Assembly: GCF_019703515.2 (NCBI RefSeq)
Contig: NC_059388.1
Coordinates: 3,333,479 to 3,397,478, forward strand
From: Myxocyprinus asiaticus
Taxonomy: Eukaryota; Chordata; Actinopteri; Cypriniformes; Catostomidae
Length of the DNA stretch: 64,000 bases
Reading direction: 5' to 3'
Below are positions 1-14,279 of the stretch, piece after piece. The position numbers and the translations under genes were made by a program. A model generated the notes under the pieces. The model was not told the origin of the DNA, ran no database searches, and saw nothing but the letters and a program-made list of their open reading frames with translations. Each line of letters begins with the position of its first letter. Within the stretch, counting starts at the first letter, position 1.

Positions 1-104
1 GACTTGATGTGCTTCTGTGGTAATTAAAATGCGCCTTACTTAGGCTAAAAAAAATGCTTGATTTCTGTCACAAGTCACATCTGGTCTTGTTTGTACAACA
101 AATA

Positions 105-1726
<1,622 letters not shown>

Positions 1727-1728
1727 TA

Positions 1729-2214
1729 GCTTCAAGATCTCCTTTCTCCATCATTTGATCACTGACACAGAAGCGCTACATTGTATGTTTTTTGTGTGTG
1801 TGTCAGTGTAATGAGTCCGGGCGGACACATTGCAAAGGTTCTGCCCTTCTAACCAGTGTTTATGCTGGTTAATCGTGATATAAAAAATAACAACACGTTA
1901 AACCTTTTAAATTAATTAATACATTTTATGTTCTGTTTATTTTGTTATAATTATAAGCGAAAATGTGGCATACAAGCAACACCCGTTCACATGAAACATA
2001 AATGTCAAAGACATATACTTAGCTATTACTCACTATATTTTTGTCTGTGAGTAAAACAATAAAAATAAAAATATGTACAGTGCAAAAGTTTTCTTAAATT
2101 ATCAAAACGGAACACTTCTAATTTCTCTGCAAATTTCAAAGCACTTGTTCAGTTTTGGTCATATTGCCTGCATGCATTGTAAAGTAGAGCTTTTGAGCTT
2201 TCAAACGATAGCTA
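1729..2214. other. AT-rich spacer between two Tc1 elements
   Basis: No open frame, repeat end or RNA gene recognised. Plain AT-rich sequence between two independent Tc1-like insertions. Confidence 0.5.
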
Positions 2215-3798
2215 CAGGTGCATCTCAATAAATTAGAATGTCATGGAAAAGTTCATTTATTTCAGTAATTCAACTCAAATTGTGAAACTCGTGTATTAAA
2301 TCAATTCAATGCACACAGACTGAAGTAGTTTAAGTCTTTGGTTCTTTTAATTGTGATGATTTTGGCTCACATTTAACAAAAACCCACCAATTCACTATCT
2401 CAAAAAATTAGAATATGGTGACATGCCAATCAGCTAATCAACTCAAAACACCTGCAAAGGTTTCTTGAGCCTTCAAAATGGTCTCTGAGTTTGGTTCACT
2501 AGGCTACACAATCATGGGGAAGACTGCTGATCTGACAGTTGTCCAGAAGACAATCATTGACACCCTTCACAAGGAGGGTAAGCCACAAACATTCATTGCC
2601 AAAGAAGCTGGCTGTTCACAGAGTGCTGTATCCAAGCATGTTAACAGAAAGTTGAGTGGAAGGAAAAAGTGTGGAAGAAAAAGATGCACAACCAACCGAG
2701 AGAACCGCAGCCTTATGAGGATTGTCAAGCAAAATCGATTCAAGAATTTGGGTGAACTTCACAAGGAATGGACTGAGGCTGGGGTCAAGGCATCAAGAGC
2801 CACCACACACAGACGTGTCAAGGAATTTGGCTACAGTTGTTGTATTCCTCTTGTTAAGCCACTCCTGAACCACAGACAACGTCAGAGGCATCTTACCTGG
2901 GCTAAGGAGAAGAAGAACTGGACTGTTGCCCAGTGTTCCAAAGTCCTCTTTTCAGATGAGAGCAAGTTTTGTATTTCATTTGGAAACCAAGGTCCTAGAG
3001 TCTGGAGGAAGGGTGGAGAAGCTCATAGCCCAAGTTGCTTGAAGTCCAGTGTTAAGTTTCCACAGTCTGTGATGATTTGGGGTGCAATGTCATCTGCTGG
3101 TGTTGGTCCATTGTGTTTTTTGAAAACCAAAGTCACTGCACCCGTTTACCAAGGAATTTTGGAGCACTTCATGCTTCCTTCTGCTGACCAGCTTTTTAAA
3201 GATGCTGATTTCATTTTCCAGCAAGATTTGGCACCTGCCCACACTGCCAAAAGCACCAAAAGTTGGTTAAATGACCATGGTGTTGGTGTGCTTGACTGGC
3301 CAGCAAACTCACCAGACCTGAACCCCATAGAGAATCTATGGGGTATTGTCAAGAGGAAAATGAGAAACAAGAGACCAAAAAATGCAGATGAGCTGAAGGC
3401 CACTGTCAAAGAAACCTGGGCTTCCATACCACCTCAGCAGTGCCACAAACTGATCACCTCCATGCCATGCTGAATTGAGGCAGTAATTAAAGCAAAAGGA
3501 GCCCCTACCAAGTATTGAGTACATATACAGTAAATGAACATACTTTCCAGAAGGCCAACAATTCACTAAAAATGTTTTTTTTATTGGTCTTATGATGTAT
3601 TTTAATTTTCTGAGATAGTGAATTGGTGGGTTTTTGTTAAATGTGAGCCAAAATCATCACAATTAAAAGAACCAAAGACTTAAACTACTTCAGTCTGTGT
3701 GCACTGAATTTATTTAATACACGAGTTTCACAATTTGAGTTGAATTACTGAAATAAATGAACTTTTCCACGACATTCTAATTTATTGAGATGCACCTG
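2215..3798 (+). mobile_element. Tc1-like transposon with ~200-bp terminal inverted repeats
   Basis: The ends are long inverted repeats: 2215 to about 2415 matches the complement of about 3594 to 3798, with only a few visible differences. TA flanks both ends (2213-2214, 3799-3800). The high identity of the two repeats and the almost intact transposase make this the youngest-looking Tc1 element in the window. It is a different subfamily from the element at 105-1726. Confidence 0.95.
2514..3473 (+). CDS. Tc1-like transposase, truncated by one late stop
   Basis: DDE transposase of the Tc1 group. The open frame begins at 2478, but the Met at 2514 (MGKTADLT) resembles the usual start of the family, so I chose it. 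The N-terminal helix-turn-helix region (about residues 10-110) includes GCSQSAVSKHV. The catalytic triad is intact: D148 (LFSDESKF), D238 (FQQDLAPAH) and E273 (NPIENLWG), counted from 2514, with 34 residues between the second Asp and the Glu. TGA at 3471-3473 ends the frame 14 codons early. The same frame then continues with family-like residues ending KGAPTKY to a second stop at 3516-3518. The TGA is what a CGA arginine codon becomes by CpG deamination. Whether the shortened protein works is unknown. Confidence 0.92.
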   Translation: MGKTADLTVVQKTIIDTLHKEGKPQTFIAKEAGCSQSAVSKHVNRKLSGRKKCGRKRCTTNRENRSLMRIVKQNRFKNLGELHKEWTEAGVKASRATTHRRVKEFGYSCCIPLVKPLLNHRQRQRHLTWAKEKKNWTVAQCSKVLFSDESKFCISFGNQGPRVWRKGGEAHSPSCLKSSVKFPQSVMIWGAMSSAGVGPLCFLKTKVTAPVYQGILEHFMLPSADQLFKDADFIFQQDLAPAHTAKSTKSWLNDHGVGVLDWPANSPDLNPIENLWGIVKRKMRNKRPKNADELKATVKETWASIPPQQCHKLITSMPC

Positions 3799-3879
3799 TA
3801 TTTTGTTTAATTGGTCTAGACTGTAACTATTAATATTATGACTTTTTCACAGACCCATCTGAGCTTAAAGGGTTAATGA

Positions 3880-4370
3880 GTAACTCATAACAATATCATT
3901 ATGAAAATATATAACAATAACATTGTGTGAACTTAAACTTGTCAAAAGTAACGTTGTAAACGTTTAGCCAGTTACACTGTCTAAAACTTAAACTTGTAAT
4001 GTTGTAAATTCATAACAGTAACACTGTGTAAACTCACAAGTAGCATTTTGTAAATTCAAACTCATAACAAGTAACATTGTTGTAAACATTTAACCTGTTA
4101 CATTGTCAAAAACTCAGATTGGAACATGTAACATTGTTATAAACTCATAGTAAGTAGCATTGTGCAAACGTAAACTCGTAGCGAGTAACATTGTAAACAT
4201 GTAACATTATATTGTCAAACTCAAACTCATTATATGTAACACTGTCATAATTGTAAACTTTTTATGTGACATTGCTGTATTCTTAAAATCGTCGCGAGTA
4301 ACATTGTCGTAAACTCAAACTCATAACGGTTAATATTGTAAATTCATACTTGTAATATGTAACATTTTCT
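3880..4370. repeat. Degenerate tandem repeat (GTAACATTGT / AAACTCATAAC units)
   Basis: Units of roughly 25-45 bases built from GTAACATTGT, TAAACTCAAACTC and ATAACA recur more than ten times with substitutions and length changes, e.g. near 3950, 4070, 4125, 4188, 4300 and 4365. No coding potential. Looks like a decayed minisatellite. Confidence 0.75.
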
Positions 4371-4999
4371 TATTCTTGCCTCCATCAAAAACTAGTTGCT
4401 AATGCCCTGAAATCTTCTAAACTTAGATCTTCCTCTAGTTTGCATCAGCAATAGCGGTTTTGATCCAGCCAACATGATCTTTTTTTGTCAAGACGAGTGC
4501 ATTAACGTTGGAGCATTATCAGTTGAAGTCTTTGCACTCTGGCTTGTTCTTGAGTAACCTTCACATTGGCAGGCTCCAGAGTGTTCGCCTGTCACATTTA
4601 TTGTGTTTAGTCACTCTTGATTACAGATCATGTCTTCTATTAGACATTCAAATGGGATTTGGAAGTGTCATGCAAAGAACCCAATGAAAGGGAACAATTG
4701 ATATTTGAGATGCATGCATACAGCGTCTGCCTTTTTTCATTGTTTTTTTATTCTTCCACAGTTTGCAGCTGAACAACAACAACTGCTTTATGAGTAATGA
4801 TGAAGGACACAGTTAGTGTGCCTGATGGATGTGTGTTGTCAGTGTTTATTGCTAGGGTAGATTACTTCTGGAAAGTTATTATTTTAGCCATGCCCTACCT
4901 TTTCACCAATACCAGTAAAATTTCATACCATAGCCAAGACTAATATGCTGTTGAGCACACTCCTTTATTTTTAAGTTAAATAATAATGTCAATATTAAC

Positions 5000-5036
<37 letters not shown>

Positions 5037-5370
5037 GAGTAAACATTGATTCAAGGTTTTCAAGTAATTGTTCAAGGCAGGTTAACAGTCAGAACAAAGA
5101 AACATCTTACAAGCAATAGAGCACTGACAAAGAACATTGACCAAATAATTAATCATTGCTCTAGAACAAAATTCCATTTACTTGAATGCTTAAATTCCAT
5201 TTTTTGAATACTTATAAAAGCAGTTAAATGCTAAAATAAGACTACTCAAATTATTGGTATAGTCTTAACTGCATGATTATTTTATGTGTTAATACTGATT
5301 CAATGCTGTGTGAATTTACCAACTATGTTTACATGTAAAATGCACCAGAGCGTTCGAAGCTAGCCATCTG
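4371..5370. other. Non-coding, no gene seen
   Basis: AT-rich sequence without a convincing open frame or transposon end. It holds one (ATT)n microsatellite at 5004-5036. Confidence 0.5.
5004..5036. repeat. (ATT)11 microsatellite
   Basis: Perfect trinucleotide run. Confidence 0.95.
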
Positions 5371-5389
5371 TCATTCAGACAGCGCCAAA

Positions 5390-7070
5390 AATGGCAGATT
5401 TTCAGTTCTTGTCAATATATTGGTCAAACATGTTGTATAAATCTTCAGCTTGTAAAACTGAATAAAAGTAGAGCCAATGGCAGATGCAAGCTATCAAATT
5501 CAGCAAATGAAAAGATCGTAATAGTTATCGAAAGTCACCATTTTACAATAATTGTCACTTAATGTAAGTTGTTCATAGTCGGTCTTTCACAAGCACATAG
5601 GCGGTTCTTGGCTAAAATATAAAATACTATGCACCAGGCTTTATACTGTTAAAAGTATGGCTTGCTACAGTTAATGGCCAAATGAGGAAAAATACCAACA
5701 ATTGTGAATAAATTAATAAGGCCAAATATAGTCTGATTATCGCTAGTTTCGCTATAGCAGTCAACCATAACTTTTAAGTTTAAAAAAAAAAAAAAAATAT
5801 TGTAAATGGACTGTTCATTTTGTACAACTTTGTAAAAATCTAGCCTATGGCAGAGAAATGCTATCAAATTCAGCTAATTTAAAGATCGAAATAGTAATTG
5901 AAAGTCACCATTTAACAATAATTGCCACTTGATGTAAGTTGGTTGTTTTATTAGTTGGTCACATGGCCTTTCACATGCACATAGGTGGTTCTCGGCTAGA
6001 ATAAGGAGCAATAGAGTGCAACAGTGCCTGCACACTTTTTCAGTCGTCAGGGTTCCGTAAGTATTTTCCCCATTTATTTCTTCCATGGACTTTTAATAAA
6101 ATCCTTCATAAAAGAGTTGTAAGCCATGAACCAGACCAACGAGCTCCGAGGTGAATCGCAACATCACAAACTTTGTCCTGAGGTAAAAAAGTATTTGAAA
6201 ATCGGACATAAAGACAAAGGTACAAGTCTGTGTACAAACTTTCATGAGGGCACAAATTACAATCCCATGAAGTATTGCGAATTATGTTATTGAATTAAAA
6301 ACAATGGAAATATAAAAAACTATTGATTTTAGGTGGTTGATTATGAGTATAGAAACAATATATTTTACTTTTATTGCAAAATATTCCGATATGTACAAAT
6401 ACATAAGTAGTTTATGGGTGAAGGGAGACCAACTCAATTACGTCACTAACAGTGCGTCATGGGAGTAAGTGGTGGTTGCGAGGCAAGTTTTGCTGGCCCC
6501 GGTTCTCTGATTGATCGATCCTTCTCTGCTGTACCATGGGTAATGCAGCTGTTTACCATGAATTATGCTATCAAACATGATTTTAAACAATGAAGTTGAA
6601 ATAACGCAGACGGATGGCTTCAACGGAAGTATATGCTATTGATGAACAACCTCGTAGCTCACGGTAGGTCTGTTTTTAAAGGTTTATAAGTTATCGTTGA
6701 AAATCAGTTTGTCTATGGGATAAATAAATGGGAATTTTACTTCCGTAACCAGACTGTTGCACTCTATATACACCAGGCTTTGTGCTGTTAAAAGTCTTGC
6801 TTGTGACAATAAATGGCCAATCAAGGAAAGTTATCAGCCAATGCCAATAAATTAGGCCAAATATCTTCCAATGTATCACTAGTTTCGATATTTCAGTCAA
6901 CCATGACTTTTGAGGTTCAAAAAAGTCTTGTAAATGGCCAATTTTCAGTTTAATTTATAAAACTGAGAAAAAATAGAACCAATGGCAGAACTATCAAAGT
7001 CTTAAATAGCAATTGGCATCTTACTATTATTGCCATTTCTATTACTTGACAACTGCTGGAACAGAAATGA
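5390..7070. repeat. Locally repeated unit, three degenerate copies
   Basis: A segment containing CAATGGCAGA..GCTATCAAATTCAGC and GAAAGTCACCATTT.ACAATAATTG occurs at about 5470-5620 and again at 5840-6000, with a shorter version at 6975-7060. A second block (CACCAGGCTTT.TRCTGTTAAAAGT through CAGTCAACCATRACTTTT) occurs at 5633-5850 and 6771-6985. The order of blocks is conserved, so this is a partial triplication rather than chance. Related sequence recurs around the short hAT at 23.8-24.8 kb and near 63.0 kb, showing that the unit is also dispersed. No coding frame. Confidence 0.7.
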
Positions 7071-7820
7071 GCTTCTTGGGTGTGAAGTTTAGATGCCAAA
7101 CACCTTGTTCACATCTCCCATTACTCCTTCATTTTAGTTAATCTACTTCGATCAAACCTAATTTGATAGAGTCAATTGGGTGGGGATTTCTTGTCCACAT
7201 CAGATAATCACTTCTCTTGATTCAGACTTGTCGGTCAGCGTACTGTGTTCACTGCATAAATCATTCCAACTGACTTTGTAGGACTAGACGCAAATAGCAA
7301 TAGTACATTTTATACTTGCCACCTGGGACAATATGCTAAGCAGACAGGGTCGCAAAAAAAGGTATTGGTTTCTTGCTTCTTTTTGAGGATAACTAAAGGA
7401 ACAAAACACTGCAAGCCTACATATTTTGATTTGGAAGACTCAAAATTGGTTTACAAATCAGACATGTCTATTGTAAGTTAATGGTGCAAGGTCAAAGTGC
7501 ACTTATCCCTGCAGCTGTTGCCTACTGCTGCTCCCTCTTCCTTGTCCTCCCAACATCAGTCTTTCTGTTTGGGTTGTGCTTTATATAGAATGGACATGCC
7601 AGCTAGGAAGGGTGTAATTGCCGGTCGCAGAGTTGGGTTTCTGCCATACTCATCTTCATCAGGCTGCCTGAATTACTGTCCCATTATTTCCAAATTTCCC
7701 CCTTGTAAGGACGTCATATGTTGACCTTAATCACAAATGCCATGTTTTTTTCATTAGGAGAACTATTAGATATGTTAGATAAACTATTGTCTAATATAGA
7801 GAGCTATTATCTATAATATC
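7071..7820. other. Non-coding, nothing recognised
   Basis: No transposon end or supported frame seen. The 75-residue frame at 7497-7724 has no recognisable domain. Confidence 0.4.
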
Positions 7821-7824
7821 ATAT

Positions 7825-9036
7825 ACTGCCTGGCCAAAAAAAAAGTGGCATACTCTAATATTTCGTTGGACCGCCTTTAGCTTTGATTATGGCGTGCATT
7901 CGTCGTGGCATTGTTTCGACAACATTTCCGTCCAGAGTTGCATACATTTTTTGCAGAGATCTTGTGTTGATGATGGGAGAGTGGAACCACTCTGTAAAGT
8001 CTTCTCCACCACATCCCAAAGACTTTGAATGGGGTTAAGGTCAGGACTCTGTGGTGGCCAATTCATGTGTGAAAATGATTCCTCATGCCCTCTGAACCAC
8101 TCTTTCACAATTTGAGCCCAATGAATCTTGGCATTGTCATCCTGGAATATGCCTGTGCCATCAGGGAAGAAAAAAATCCATGGATAGGATAACCTGGTCA
8201 TTCAGTACATTCAGGTAGTCAGCTGACTTCATTTTATTGCTCCATAATGTTGCTGAGCATAGACCTGACCATTTGAAGCAAACCCAGATCATAACACTGC
8301 CTCCAGAGGCTTGTACAGTGGGCACTCTGCATGACAGGTGCATTGCTTCATGCGCTTCCCTTCTTACCCTGACGCACCCATCGCTTTGGAATAGGGTAAA
8401 TCTGGACTCATCAGACCACATAAGCTTTTTCCATTGCTCCACAGTCCAATCTTTATGCTCCCTAGCAAATTGAAGTAGTTTTTTCTGATTAGCCTCACTA
8501 ACAAGTGGCTTTCTTGTGGCCACACAGCTGTTTGTTCCCAATCCTTTAAGTACTCGTTGCATTGTGCATGTGGAAATGCTCTTTCTTTCACTATTAAACA
8601 TAGCCGTGAGTTCTACTGTTGATTTTTATGATGTGACTTCAAGCATTTTAATGATCTCCAATCACGATCATTCAAGTGGTGAAGCTGACGGTTCACCACT
8701 ATCCTTACAGGTTTTAATAATGCGTTGGACAGTTCTTAACCCGTTTCCAGTGATTTCAGCAATCTCATTGGTTGTTTTCTTTCCTTAATGCAGGCCAATA
8801 CATTACCGCTTCTGAAACACAGTAACATCTTTACCACGACCACAGGAAAGGTCTTCCGACATTCCAACGGTTGTTTAAGAAATGATTAGTTGCATAATGC
8901 ATCAGTTAGGTTAAAAGAATTGTTGCCAGCTGAAACATATTAATCACTGCATAATGATCCAATCATAGGCTCTTAAATATCTGCTTATTTAAATCCAAAC
9001 TGTGACTTTTTGTTTTTTTTTTGTCCAGGCAGTGTA
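7825..9036 (-). mobile_element. Tc1-like transposon, degraded
   Basis: Ends are inverted (CTGCCTGGCC at about 7826 and GTCCAGGCAG up to 9033), next to TA dinucleotides. It contains a broken minus-strand transposase. Distinct from the other Tc1 subfamilies in the window by its ends and protein. Confidence 0.85.
7887..8862 (-). pseudogene. Tc1-like transposase pseudogene
   Basis: The likely ancestral start is the ATG at 8862-8860 (MSEDLSCG). The N-terminal third is interrupted by stops and shifts between about 8600 and 8860. 8161-8601 then encodes the middle of the protein, including the first catalytic Asp (MWSDESRF). A frameshift lies at about 8165-8200, in an A-rich run. 7887-8201 encodes the C-terminal part with the second Asp ([10 protein letters not shown]), but the catalytic Glu is changed to Gln (NPIQSLWD). 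Multiple lesions plus the E-to-Q change mean it cannot be active. Confidence 0.88.
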
Positions 9037-9145
9037 TAAAATAAATGGCTGGCTTCCCAAAACAACTGTGTAAGTTGACCAAAAAGAGAGACATACGTTA
9101 ATATAATAATTTAATATTTAATATTTAAATTTAATATTTAAAATA

Positions 9146-9484
9146 CACCAATGAGCCAAAACATTATGACCACTCACAGGTGAAGTGAATAACATTGACC
9201 ATGTCCTAACAAGGCCACATGCCAAGGTCTGGGCAGATTAGATGGTCTCAATCCGATTGAGCATCTGTGGAATGTGCTGGACCAACAAGTCTGATCCAAG
9301 CGGCTCCACTTCACAACTTACAGGACTTGAAGGATCTGCTGCTAATTTCTTGGTGCCAGATACCACAGGACACCTTCAGGGGTCTTGTAGAGTCCATGCC
9401 TCGGCAGGTCGGTGCTGTTTTGGTGGCACGAGGACGACCAACAGCATATTAAGCAGGTGGTAATAGTGTTTTGGCTCATCTGTG
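9146..9484 (+). mobile_element. Short internally deleted Tc1-like element
   Basis: Inverted ends (CACCAATGAGCCAAAACA at 9146 and its degenerate complement ending 9484) are flanked by TA. At 339 bp it keeps only the termini plus the last part of a transposase gene, so it is a deletion derivative of a full element. Confidence 0.82.
9240..9455 (+). pseudogene. 3' fragment of a Tc1-like transposase
   Basis: Starts abruptly with the residues around the catalytic Glu ([17 protein letters not shown]), hits TGA, and continues in another frame with LQDLKDLLLISWCQIPQDTF..GLVESMPR to GRPTAY and a stop, the usual Tc1 C-terminus. About the first three quarters of the protein are missing. Confidence 0.8.
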
Positions 9485-9486
9485 TA

Positions 9487-10370
9487 GTTTCATGTCTTTC
9501 TTCATCTTTGCAATATTTAATGTTTTTAATGCCTTGAAGGAAATATTTTATTTCATGATTTAAAGTTAAATATGAATAAATTTTTGTGTATTAATCACAC
9601 ATATAGCACACCTTAAGAAGCATGGCAATTTGTATGACAATAAATTGTCATTATTGTAATTATTTGTAAAACAATTAATCAGCCAAATTTCATAATCGTG
9701 GCAGCCCTAGTATCCAACTTTTAAAATCATGCAACCATATCATTATTTTAATATAATTTGTTCAAGTAATATTCAAATCGTTGTAGTAAAAACTATTTTT
9801 ATTATTAACAAATTTTAATGACAAAAAACATAATATTTAGCTTGAAAATTGTGACACCCAAGAAATCATCATTTTGACCCTTTCCACATACAAGAATGTC
9901 AGTAAGAAAAAATAAATAATCTGTTTTCTCAAATTTTAGTGACTGCATTCAAATATTATATTAATTTATATTTATTTTATTCTTTATTGTTAGAAAATAA
10001 CACAATAGCACAAATCAGGGTTTTAGACATGTCCCAAGTGTTGCAGGTAACAGGGCTGAATAGAAATGAAAAGTGATAGAAAATAAAACATCATATTTAG
10101 TTTGATGACCTAAGGTTGGTGATCAGCACTTCCTGAAGGTTAAACACCTGCTTTTACTGACCATTGTTTTAATACAAAATATAAATAAAAAATGACCTGT
10201 TCCCTGTTATGTACCCTATTCGTGGAAAGTGCCTCATATTCTTCACTGTAAAAAGTTAAATGAAAATCAATCGAGTGAATCCTTTTCGCACACATTTCTT
10301 TGCCACTAGGTTAAATTTCAAAGCATGCTTGGTCACCCTTGTGTCTCAAACGGAGGTGATGCTACTCCTT
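9487..10370. other. Non-coding, nothing recognised
   Basis: AT-rich, no supported frame, repeat end or RNA gene. Confidence 0.45.
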
Positions 10371-10860
10371 GAACACTAATGAGGCTGGGGCTTTAGAACA
10401 TGACACTGGTGGAAGATTTGCGGCCAGATCTGTGGCCGTGATCGAGGAACGTGTTGCCGTAGAAGACCCCTGACGCCCAGACACCTTTGTTCACGGGACA
10501 TGTTTGTTCAGCTTTGGACGCCATATGGCTCATCTCAATTAGGGTACAGCTAGGGCAGGTTTGTCAAGGCCCACAGCAGCCTGGCGACATGACAGGCGTT
10601 CCCTGCAGGAATCTGCCCCCGAACATCAGCGCCAGAGGTCAAAGGATACCTGACCTTGCAGCTGTGGGCTGTCCGTCCCTTCTCGCTGATATTGGTGCAG
10701 TGCGTTCATGCACACTCAGATGTTCAGGTACAGATGCACTGCTCAGGTGCAGAGGTCATGCTCGCACAACACCTGCTTTGATCAGAACATGTGCCGGGAA
10801 AACATCATTATTACATATGGAGAGGATGAGCATGATGAAGAAATGGTTATAGTGTTTGAG
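10371..10860. other. GC-richer island of unknown nature
   Basis: About 490 bases clearly richer in G+C than the flanks. The + strand frame 10487-10852 (121 residues) is open, but I recognise no domain, and the other frames carry stops. It could be a decayed exon, a transposon interior or a short CpG-rich segment. No inverted ends found. Confidence 0.3.
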
Positions 10861-11175
10861 TTAGTGTATACTTAATTTGGTCTCTTTATGAAACAGGTAG
10901 TTTGATAAGGTTTAAAGTATTTATTTTTTATGTAAAATTTTAAGTAACCTCTCATAGAAATAATGTTTAAGTGTTTATTAATTGAACTGTGCCATGTCAA
11001 GTTAAATCAATACATTTGATATATATCAGGATATAATTATGCCTTCAGAAATGTAACGGGGTTGGCAGTTTAATTTGACAGTTTAATGTGACAAGCCTTG
11101 TGTGCAGGGTTATGAAACTACAAGGTGCTTCATAAAAATAGAATTTAATGCTGATATTTATACAAATACCCACAC
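10861..11175. other. Non-coding, nothing recognised
   Basis: AT-rich spacer between the GC-richer island and the TTAA-flanked element. Confidence 0.4.
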
Positions 11176-11179
11176 TTAA

Positions 11180-11758
11180 AGGTGCAATATGTAATATATT
11201 TACTGTACTAAAGCATAAAATTATCATAATATGTTATCAGAGATTTAGGAAACATGCTTAATAGTTGAAATACTGGCTTCTCTGAAAACAATGCTACAGC
11301 CAGTATAATCTATTTTGAAATGTCTGTTCTGGGCCGGAATTTCTGTTTGTGTTTTGGCCTGTGTGATCCCGCCCACTGCCCATTTCCCAATAGTATTTCG
11401 ACACCCCGGGTTGCCAGATTTGAAACAAGTTAGCGGGCACAAACAGCGCGCTGCAGCCATGGAAGCCAGCAATACATCTAGCTAACATTGACAGTTCCAC
11501 ATGAGCTGGTTTATATCGTTTGCAAACAATAAAAACATTGTAAACGTATTCTTTAGCTGATCAACTTACAGTGCAAGGCTTGTCGCTTGCCATTGTCAGT
11601 TTGCTGTTCCTGTTCCTGTTGCATCTCCTCAACCTGGCAACCTGCATGAGCTTGGAGTCAGGGGAGTGGGGGGGGAGGAGACAACTCTCTCCAATATTTT
11701 GAATTTGGACTGCAGTACCCATTTTAAACTCTTGATGTCATTGTTACATATTGCACCT
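11180..11758. mobile_element. Non-autonomous TTAA-target DNA element
   Basis: Perfect 15-bp inverted repeats (AGGTGCAATATGTAA at 11180-11194 and its complement at 11744-11758), flanked on both sides by TTAA (11176-11179, 11759-11762). TTAA duplication is typical of piggyBac and Kolobok superfamilies. The 579-bp body has no transposase, so it would depend on another element. Family not assignable by eye. Confidence 0.85.
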
Positions 11759-11974
11759 TTAAACTGTTTACTTTACAAAATCGTGCTTACAGGGGTGATA
11801 TTTCAAGATTGTCTCCTAATGACCAATGTAACAAAACAGTATAAAGTGATGAAACAGAAGACATTTATTTGCCCTTGAAAATTAACTTCCTTAAAGGATA
11901 ATTATGTCATTTTGACAAGTTTTTGCTTATTTTTGTAATGTATTGAATAATTATTTTGTTTAAAATGGGGAAAA

Positions 11975-13262
<1,288 letters not shown>

Positions 13263-14112
13263 GAAAAAAATAAAAACAAAAATTAAAGTCACTAGATTTT
13301 TGTTGATGTGTTTAGAACACTGTCTATATTTACACATAGTCAAATGTTTATGAGGGAAACAAATATCATCTATTTGTAGAATGAGCCATTTGATAGTAAA
13401 GTGGGAAGAGATGATGGAATTTTGCCATTAATTAAAATGGGAGATCTTTCATTTTTAAAGGTGGGTCCATTTTAAAACTGTGTTTTAGTAGTGTTTGCCA
13501 TAGTAAGCATCACTAGTACTAATTTTCTTAAGGCCTTTACACCAAGTTCAATTTTCGGTTTGAATGTTCATTCAGAACGAGCTTTTAAATAGGAATAATG
13601 GTTTCCTATGCTGCTATTCACACCGTTTATTTATTTATTTATTTATTTTTACTGCGAGGAAAACTAACTGACCAATGAGATATGAGCTTTCTGTCATGTT
13701 TTCAGAGTCGCTGCTGCTGCACAATCCAGCCTGTTAGTGGTGCTGATCAAGTGGCAAACGTATTGGACTTGCAGATGGCGATGAGTTTACACACCCCCTA
13801 AAATTAAAACGAAATAGTTGCAATTCATGAACCCTTTGTACTACTGTTTTTGAAAGTCCACTTATAATATATATTCCTGTATTATGAATGTGCGTATATT
13901 AAAAGACACTAGTGTATCCCTGTGCTCTTTTACTCGTCTCACGCACAAAAACTCAGAACTCAATGCAAATATTCTTTAAATAAATAATATAGAAGCTGTA
14001 AACACATTCTTTCTTTGCATAATATTTATATAATGTGCTGATCTTTTACATTTTATAATATACCTGGTGTTTTGTCTTAATGTACATTATTTAGTATGTA
14101 TATCACTGTGCC
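13263..14112. other. Non-coding, nothing firm
   Basis: No supported gene. Includes a short (TTTA)n run near 13627-13650. Confidence 0.4.
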
Positions 14113-14279
14113 TGTTATATTATCCTGGCATTAAAAATAGCAGTGAGGTTCAGCAATTCATTTACTCGTAGTAAAAAATTGCATAAAAAAAGACCCTTTA
14201 CTTGCAATATTTTACACTAGTGTAGCTGAATGAATTAATGAAACCACACTGCTATTTTTATTGCAAGGATAATATAACA
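14113..14279. mobile_element. Small hairpin (MITE-like) element
   Basis: The first 38 bases (14113-14150) match the complement of the last 38 (14242-14279) with about three differences, and weaker complementarity continues inward. The whole 167-bp segment could fold into one hairpin. No coding content. No clear target duplication, so the superfamily is not assigned. Confidence 0.65.

Noticed and set aside
3146..3566. Minus-strand frames inside the Tc1 transposase
   Set aside because: Shadows of the real + strand transposase, which has catalytic motifs.
3880..4370. Possible CRISPR-like array
   Set aside because: Units vary in length and sequence with no constant repeat and spacer; the genome is vertebrate.
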